Both the position numbers and the translations under genes were made by a program. Below, one piece after another: positions 13,619-18,252 of a stretch of DNA of 18,252 nt. Each line of letters begins with the position of its first letter. Position 1 is the stretch's first letter. The stretch covers positions 1 through 18,252 of the forward strand of contig JAKQOH010000172.1 in the NCBI GenBank assembly GCA_029565415.1, written 5' to 3'. The DNA comes from Candidatus Rifleibacteriota bacterium. GTDB lineage: Bacteria > Riflebacteria > Ozemobacteria > Ozemobacterales > Ozemobacteraceae. The notes under the pieces are model-generated. The model was not told where the DNA came from and did not search any database. It saw only the letters and a program-made list of their open reading frames with translations.

Positions 13619-15157
13619 TCAGTGAGCGACTTCGACGCTCCGGACTTCGCGGATGAGCACCACCTTGACCTGGCCGGGATACTCGAGATCGCTCTCGATC
13701 TTCTTGGTGATGTCGCGGCACAGCTTGGGGGCGGCGCCGTCATCGACCCGGTCAGGGTTCACGAGGATGCGGATCTCGCGGCCGGCCTGGATGGCGTAGG
13801 CCGAACTGACGCCGTCGAAGCCCTTGGCGATGTTCTCGAGATTCTCGAGGCGCTTGACGTAGGCTTCGAGCGACTCGCTGCGGGCGCCGCGCCGGGAGGC
13901 CGAGATGGCGTCGGCGGCCGCAACCAGGACCGCCTCGACGGACTCGAAGGGCTGGTCCTCGTGGTGGGCGCCGATCGCGTTCACGACTCGGGGCGACTCC
14001 TGGTATTTGCGGGCGAAGTCAGCCCCGAGCGAGGCGTGGTTGCCCTCGTCGCTCTCGATCACCTTTCCGATGTCGTGCAGCAGACCGGCCCGCTTGGCGA
14101 GCTGGATGTTGGCCCCGATCTCGGCGGCGAGGTTGCTGGCCAGGTGCGCGACTTCGATCGAGTGCTGAAGCACGTTCTGACCATACGAGGTGCGATAGTT
14201 CAGCCGGCCCACGATCTCGACGAGCTCGGGATGCAGAGCGGGAATGCCGAGAGCCAGCATCGCCTGTTCCCCGGCTTCCTTGATCCGGAGCTGAATCTCC
14301 TTTTTGGCCTTCTCGTACATCTCCTCGATCTTCGCCGGATGAATGCGCCCGTCGAGGGTGAGCATCTCGAGGGTCACGCGGGCGGTCTCGCGCTTGATCG
14401 GGTCGAAGCCGGACAGGACGACGGCCTCGGGGGTGTCGTCGATGATCACGTCGACGCCGGTGATGTTCTCGAAGGTGCGGATGTTGCGCCCCTCGCGGCC
14501 GATGATGCGCCCCTTCATCTCTTCGCTGGGGAGCTCGACGACCGAGACGATCGGATCGACCGTGTGATCGGTGGCGCAGCGTTGTATAGCAGAGGCTACA
14601 ACTTCACGCGATTTCTTGTCGGCCGTTTCCTTGATGCGCTGCTCGGCTTCCTTGATCTTGACGGCGATGTCATACTGCAGCTCCTCTTCGACCTTCTTGA
14701 GAAGCTGTTCGCGCGCCTGTTCCGGGCTGAGTCCGGCGACCCGTTCGAGCTCGCGGCGCTGGGACTCGATCATCTTGTCGATCTCCTGCCGCTGCACGTC
14801 GAGCGCCTGTTCCCGCTGGCGGAACTCGTCGGTTCGCTTCTCGAGCAGCTCGGACTTGGCATCGACCTTTTCCATCTTGCCAAGCAGCTGGGCCTCGAGC
14901 TTGTCCAGCTCGTGTTTGCGCTTCTTGGCTTCCTTTTCGGTGTTCTTCCGGAGAAGGAGTTCCTTCTCCTTGATCTCCCTGGCCCGTTTCTGAGCCTGTT
15001 CAAGTTCTGTCTGCGCCGTAGTCTTGGCATCGTCGACAATCTTCTTCCCTTCCATCTGCGCCTTCGCCAGGGCTTCTTCGTCCTGGCGCCGCCGCATCAT
15101 GCTGGAAATCTGATATCCGACGAAGCCTGCCACCGCCATCAATATGACATACCACAT
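13619..15157 (-). CDS. rny: Ribonuclease Y
   Basis: A 512-residue membrane-bound endoribonuclease that starts mRNA decay. The order is canonical: an N-terminal membrane helix (WYVILMAVAGFVGY, 2-15), a long charged coiled coil (about 25-190), a KH domain with GRIIGREGRNIRTFE (about 216-230), and an HD domain with LLHDIGK (His361, Asp362). The C-terminus is the family's GQVKVVLIREVRSVEVAH. The Bacillus protein is about 520 aa. I chose ATG 15157 because the membrane helix should begin almost at the start, but AGGAGG is 16 nt upstream, which is far. ATG 15250, only 10 nt after the preceding stop, would add 31 residues and is the alternative. The gene follows the PPIase in the same direction and precedes ymdB. 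A small hairpin of AT-ending codons lies inside at 14581-14602. Confidence 0.97.
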   Translation of the reverse strand: MWYVILMAVAGFVGYQISSMMRRRQDEEALAKAQMEGKKIVDDAKTTAQTELEQAQKRAREIKEKELLLRKNTEKEAKKRKHELDKLEAQLLGKMEKVDAKSELLEKRTDEFRQREQALDVQRQEIDKMIESQRRELERVAGLSPEQAREQLLKKVEEELQYDIAVKIKEAEQRIKETADKKSREVVASAIQRCATDHTVDPIVSVVELPSEEMKGRIIGREGRNIRTFENITGVDVIIDDTPEAVVLSGFDPIKRETARVTLEMLTLDGRIHPAKIEEMYEKAKKEIQLRIKEAGEQAMLALGIPALHPELVEIVGRLNYRTSYGQNVLQHSIEVAHLASNLAAEIGANIQLAKRAGLLHDIGKVIESDEGNHASLGADFARKYQESPRVVNAIGAHHEDQPFESVEAVLVAAADAISASRRGARSESLEAYVKRLENLENIAKGFDGVSSAYAIQAGREIRILVNPDRVDDGAAPKLCRDITKKIESDLEYPGQVKVVLIREVRSVEVAH

Positions 15158-15260
15158 GGCCGGTCTTCGGGAACCTCCTGGTTTGGGTGTGAAAGGAGCG
15201 AGCAGGGACTTGCCCCAGCTCCTCATCTTCGTTCCAATCATTGGCTGCATCCGCTTCCGA

Positions 15261-16964
15261 TCAAAGTTTGTCCGGGAACTCCTGGATCGGGTGCAGCTTT
15301 TTCAGATCGCTCACGTACAGCTCGAGAGCCGCCTTCTGCTTCTCGGGAAGAAGCTGCTCGCGGATCTGATCCTTCACCTCGTCGAGGGGCCGGGAACCGG
15401 CCGCGCGCCGCTCGTCGACGCGGATCACATGCCAGCCGAACTGCGTCTTGACCGGGCCGACGAGCTTGCCGATGTCGGCCTTGTTCACGGCCTCGTCGAA
15501 CTCGGGAACCATCTGGCCCTTGCCGAAGAAGCCCAGATCGCCGCCTTCCTTGCCGGAAGGGCACTTGGACTCGGCGCTCGCGACATCCTCGAACTTCGCG
15601 CCCTTCTCGAGCTGACCGAAAATGGTCTTGGCCTTCTCTTCCGCATCGACGAGAATGTGATGGGCGCGGGTCTGCTCGGGCGTCGAGAACTGGGCGAGGT
15701 TCTTCTCGTAGAAGCTCTTCACGTCCTCATCGCTCACCGTCACCTTGCCGGCAACCTGTTCCTTCAGCAGCGTGTCGAGGGCAACGCGCCGGCGGGCATT
15801 CTTCGTGGCCTCGGGGAACTGCTTGTCGAGCTCGGCACGGTTCTTCTGCACATACCGCTTCACGAGTTCGCGATAGCAGAACTGCTTGACGAAATCGTTG
15901 AGCCCGTCGCCCTCGAGCAACTGGGGCCGGATGAAGGGCGGAATCCGCTCGAGATCGGGAGCGATCGCGGCCACCTTCACCACATCGGTGCCGATCGTGC
16001 ACAGCGTCTTCTCCAGGTCGGCCGGCTTGATGTCGGGCTGGCGGAGAACGGCGGTGCCGTCGGAGGCAATGACGAGCTGGAACTCTTTCTGCATCTCGGC
16101 GAGGCGGGCTTCATACACTTCCCGGCGCTTCGAGTCACCGAGTTCGCGCTTGATCTGGGCGGAGACATCGGCCAGGGGTTTCACCTGACCTTCCTGCTTT
16201 TCCGAATACTTCACGATCATCCAGGCGTTGTCGTCGCCCTTGACGGGCCCGGATACCTGGTTGTCCTTCATCGAGGCGAGCTGCTGGGCGACGGCGGGCC
16301 CCACGTCACCGAGGGTGACAAAGCCGCGGTCTCCGCCGCTGGTCTTGAAGGAATCGGTCGAAGAGGCTTTCGCGATCTCGGCAAAGGACTTGCCGCCGTC
16401 GAGCTCTTTCTTCAGCGCCTTGGCGGCCGTTTCGTCGGTCGCCGAGATCTGATGCAGGTGGAACTTCGCCTCATCGGCGAACTGATCCTTGTGCTCGTTG
16501 TAGAACTTCTCGACATCGGCGGCCGGGACATCGGCCTTGTCGAGCAGCCCGCGAACATACTGCTGGGCGAGCATGTTCACGGCCACATCCTCGATATCCG
16601 CCTTGAGTTCGGGCCGATCCGCGATTCCCAGCGCTTCGGCCTGCTGCTCGATCAGGGTGATCTCGGTCATCTGCTTCAGGAACTGCTTCCGGCCGTCGGG
16701 GCCCTCGAAATGGGCCTTGACCTGGGGGTTGACCGAGTTGAGGAACTGGCTGAGCTCGCGATCGAACTCCTCGCGGGTCACGGTGTAGGTGCCGATGGTC
16801 GCGAGCACATCCTGCGGGGAACCGGCGGCGGGAGCCGCGACGGCCTTGCCGGCTTCCGGGGCGGAAGCGACGGCGGGTTCGGCGGCGTGGAGGGCACCGG
16901 CAAAAGACAGGGTGAGGGCGAAAAACAGGACAACGGCGCCGAAGCGCCTGTCGTGCGATGACAT
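15261..16964 (-). CDS. SurA-like periplasmic peptidyl-prolyl isomerase with two parvulin domains
   Basis: A 567-residue exported chaperone. A signal peptide spans about 1-28 (RRFGAVVLFFALTLSFAGALHA). An Ala-rich spacer and a SurA_N-like helical region follow (about 50-160). The first parvulin domain is at about 165-255 (KFHLHQISA, GGDRGFVTLGDVGPAV) and the second at about 430-520 (RAHHILVDAEEKA, GGDLGFFGKGQMVPEFDEAV, GWHVIRVDER). The second keeps the better rotamase signature. Such proteins assist folding of outer-membrane proteins. I chose ATG 16964 because GGGAGG lies 5 nt upstream and the signal peptide begins there; a longer frame to 17177 crosses the terminator. It has its own promoter and leads RNase Y. 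It is longer than E. coli SurA (428 aa), so I do not assign the symbol. Confidence 0.93.
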   Translation of the reverse strand: MSSHDRRFGAVVLFFALTLSFAGALHAAEPAVASAPEAGKAVAAPAAGSPQDVLATIGTYTVTREEFDRELSQFLNSVNPQVKAHFEGPDGRKQFLKQMTEITLIEQQAEALGIADRPELKADIEDVAVNMLAQQYVRGLLDKADVPAADVEKFYNEHKDQFADEAKFHLHQISATDETAAKALKKELDGGKSFAEIAKASSTDSFKTSGGDRGFVTLGDVGPAVAQQLASMKDNQVSGPVKGDDNAWMIVKYSEKQEGQVKPLADVSAQIKRELGDSKRREVYEARLAEMQKEFQLVIASDGTAVLRQPDIKPADLEKTLCTIGTDVVKVAAIAPDLERIPPFIRPQLLEGDGLNDFVKQFCYRELVKRYVQKNRAELDKQFPEATKNARRRVALDTLLKEQVAGKVTVSDEDVKSFYEKNLAQFSTPEQTRAHHILVDAEEKAKTIFGQLEKGAKFEDVASAESKCPSGKEGGDLGFFGKGQMVPEFDEAVNKADIGKLVGPVKTQFGWHVIRVDERRAAGSRPLDEVKDQIREQLLPEKQKAALELYVSDLKKLHPIQEFPDKL

Positions 16965-16997
16965 GAATGCCTCCCGAAAGAAATTGGACGACAGGGA

Positions 16998-17026
16998 AGT
17001 ATACACGCCCCTCCGGGCGAATGCAA
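16998..17026 (-). promoter_or_regulatory. Promoter of the PPIase-RNase Y unit
   Basis: On the minus strand TTGCAT (17026-17021) is separated by exactly 17 bp from TATACT (17003-16998). The -10 box is good and the -35 box is weak (three of six). The spacer contains a small inverted repeat, CGCCC-GGAG-GGGCG. Transcription should start near 16990, leaving a leader of about 26 nt with GGGAGG just before ATG 16964. The same TTGCA also closes a sigma-54-like -24/-12 pattern, described in the findings. Confidence 0.6.
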
Positions 17027-17055
17027 CGCACGGCCCCGTCCCTTTCCAGATGCGA

Positions 17056-17091
17056 AACCGCCCTCTCCCGGAGTTCCGGAAGAGGGCGGTT
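17056..17091 (-). terminator. Hairpin downstream of the FN3 protein gene, likely terminator
   Basis: AACCGCCCTCT at 17056-17066 pairs perfectly with AGAGGGCGGTT at 17081-17091, and the stem can extend through CCGG/CCGG after one mismatch. For leftward transcription it begins 22 nt after the stop at 17113 and is followed by only TTT. The stem is strong but the U-tract is poor. It separates the FN3 gene from the PPIase promoter, which supports a terminator role. Confidence 0.6.
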
Positions 17092-17112
17092 GGGATTCGA
17101 ACCTCTGAGGCG

Positions 17113-18252
17113 TCAGGGCGCCCGGACGAACACGATGGCGTCGAGGAACAGGTTGGCACCGCCGCCCGCCCCGGCATTGAGAGCCGTCATCTCCACCACG
17201 ACCCCTTCGACCCCGTTGTTCACGATGATCTGGCCGAGGGCAACCTGGGTGCGGCCGCGGTTGATCGAGGCATAGCCGCTCAGATCCTTTTCGAGGAGAG
17301 CCGTGGTGAGAACCCCGTTCTCCCGGATCTGGATCTTCCAGTTTCCGGCGCTGGTATGGGGATAGTAGTAGGCATAGACGTTGTAGCGATACGAACCGCT
17401 GGTGGGCGAGGGCAGCTTGTAATACAGGCTCGAGAACAGGCTCGTGTTGCCGAACTGGTAGGCGTCGCCGTTCCCCTGAGTGCCCACGGTGTCGGCGATC
17501 AGCAGCGCGGCGCCGGCCCCGGAATAGTAATCGATATGGGTGTAATCCTTCGAGTTGTAGACCAGGTAGCTGCCGTCGATCGTGTCGGCGGTGCCGCGCG
17601 GGATGAACTCCCAGAGCGAGTTCTCGCCTTCCAGCATGCCGACCCACAGACCGCCCGGATACGCCTTGACGTAGTTGCTCAGTTCACTTTCCTTACCCGA
17701 GGCGCTGACCGCGGAGATCTTGAAGAAGTAGGGCACGCCGAACTCCAGCTTCTGGCCCTTCTTCTCGGGATTCTGCATGAAGCTGCTCGGATACGTGTTG
17801 ATGACGTAGGCCGAGCTTTCGGTCCACTGCGGCTGGCCGGTCACGAAGCGGGTATACCCGCCGTCGGCGACGGTCGAGAAGTAGATATTATAGCTTACTG
17901 CATTTTTCGCGGCGCTCCAGGCGAGCTTGATCCCGGCCTCGGTGCTGGTCGAGGACCATGCCTGAACGCCCGAGGGCACCGCGGGGATGTCGGCGTCGGC
18001 CGACTGGGTGACAATCGAGCTGAGTTCGCTGACCATGCCGTTGCGGTCGAGGGCACGGGCCGCATACAGGTTGTAGGGCGAGCCGTTGACATCCTTGAAG
18101 GTCTGGGTCAGGTTGGCGGAGCCGTTGTCCTCGACGATGCCGATCAGGGAGAAGAGGCGGTCGTTCTGGTTGGCCCGGAAGATCAGGTAGGTGTCGAGAT
18201 CCAGCGTCGGGTTGTTCCCTTCGAAGATCGGCGTGCCGTTCTGGTTGAACAT
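17113..18252 (-). CDS. C-terminal part of a fibronectin type III surface/secreted protein (cut by window edge)
   Basis: The frame is open to the last base of the window, so the 379 visible residues are a C-terminal fragment. The ATG at the very edge begins inside a domain (MFNQNGTPIF) with no signal peptide, so I treat it as internal. A partial FN3-like domain spans about 1-85 and a full FN3 domain about 90-198 (GIKLAWSAAKNAVSYNIYFS, VPYFFKISAVSASGKESELS). The rest (about 205-379) is a beta-rich domain ending LFLDAIVFVRAP. Its end and its Tyr-rich strands (RYNVYAYYYPHT) recall golvesin C-terminal / carbohydrate-binding-like sandwiches; that resemblance is weak. Codons are GC-rich like the neighbours. 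It is probably an extracellular adhesive or binding protein. A hairpin terminator follows. Confidence 0.8.
   Translation of the reverse strand: MFNQNGTPIFEGNNPTLDLDTYLIFRANQNDRLFSLIGIVEDNGSANLTQTFKDVNGSPYNLYAARALDRNGMVSELSSIVTQSADADIPAVPSGVQAWSSTSTEAGIKLAWSAAKNAVSYNIYFSTVADGGYTRFVTGQPQWTESSAYVINTYPSSFMQNPEKKGQKLEFGVPYFFKISAVSASGKESELSNYVKAYPGGLWVGMLEGENSLWEFIPRGTADTIDGSYLVYNSKDYTHIDYYSGAGAALLIADTVGTQGNGDAYQFGNTSLFSSLYYKLPSPTSGSYRYNVYAYYYPHTSAGNWKIQIRENGVLTTALLEKDLSGYASINRGRTQVALGQIIVNNGVEGVVVEMTALNAGAGGGANLFLDAIVFVRAP

Noticed and set aside
13622..16961. Two long open frames on the plus strand opposite RNase Y and the PPIase
   Set aside because: Both mirror strongly conserved minus-strand genes, and their Leu/Asp/Gly-rich translations have no domain of their own.
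17091..17108. tRNA T-arm-like sequence (GGTTCGAATCCC on the minus strand) next to the hairpin
   Set aside because: The flanking bases do not form a five-pair T-stem and no anticodon or D arm precedes it; the upstream sequence is the end of the FN3 gene. A 3' tRNA remnant or attachment site has no other support.

Overview
The window is GC-rich and almost fully coding, and most genes lie on the minus strand. It looks like a chromosomal segment of a Gram-negative-type (diderm) bacterium. A SurA-like periplasmic chaperone and a LolA-like lipoprotein carrier imply an outer membrane. An NtrC-type activator implies sigma-54. The RNase Y / YmdB pair is a combination seen in Firmicutes, spirochaetes and several deep-branching diderm phyla, but not in Enterobacteria. 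I cannot place the phylum from sequence alone; a deep-branching diderm lineage is an impression, not a result. I see no tRNA, rRNA, CRISPR array, insertion sequence or phage gene.

Layout, left to right. Positions 1-141 (+) hold the 3' end of an unidentified gene, which overlaps a membrane sensor kinase (138-1421, +) by an ATGA. The minus strand then carries seven tightly packed genes from 12321 down to 1488, with overlaps of 4-14 nt or gaps of 1-16 nt. In transcription order they are: a degenerate glycyl-tRNA synthetase alpha-subunit-like protein; a LolA-like exported protein; a protein with a duplicated N-terminal module and a NucS-like nuclease domain lacking the usual catalytic lysine; a 1035-residue TM2/TPR membrane protein; a DegS-like soluble histidine kinase; an NtrB-like membrane kinase; and an NtrC-like sigma-54 activator. 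A good sigma-70-type promoter (TTGTCG, 17 bp, TATAAT) sits just upstream of the first gene. Its -10 box overlaps a reverse -10-like box facing a thioredoxin-fold gene (12415-12738, +) that has lost its resolving cysteine.

The right part holds an envelope and RNA-turnover cluster on the minus strand: a two-parvulin periplasmic peptidyl-prolyl isomerase (16964-15261) with its own promoter, RNase Y (15157-13619), a strong hairpin terminator or attenuator, then the YmdB-type phosphodiesterase (13544-12741), which converges on the thioredoxin-like gene with 2 nt between stop codons. The far right end (18252-17113, -) is the C-terminal part of a fibronectin type III surface or secreted protein, followed by a hairpin.

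The most unusual content is the seven-gene cluster. It joins two apparent pseudoenzymes (GlyQ-like and NucS-like), an envelope lipid- or lipoprotein-binding protein, a large TPR scaffold and two different histidine kinases feeding one visible sigma-54 response regulator. I infer a co-expressed envelope-linked signalling system; its signal and target are not visible here.
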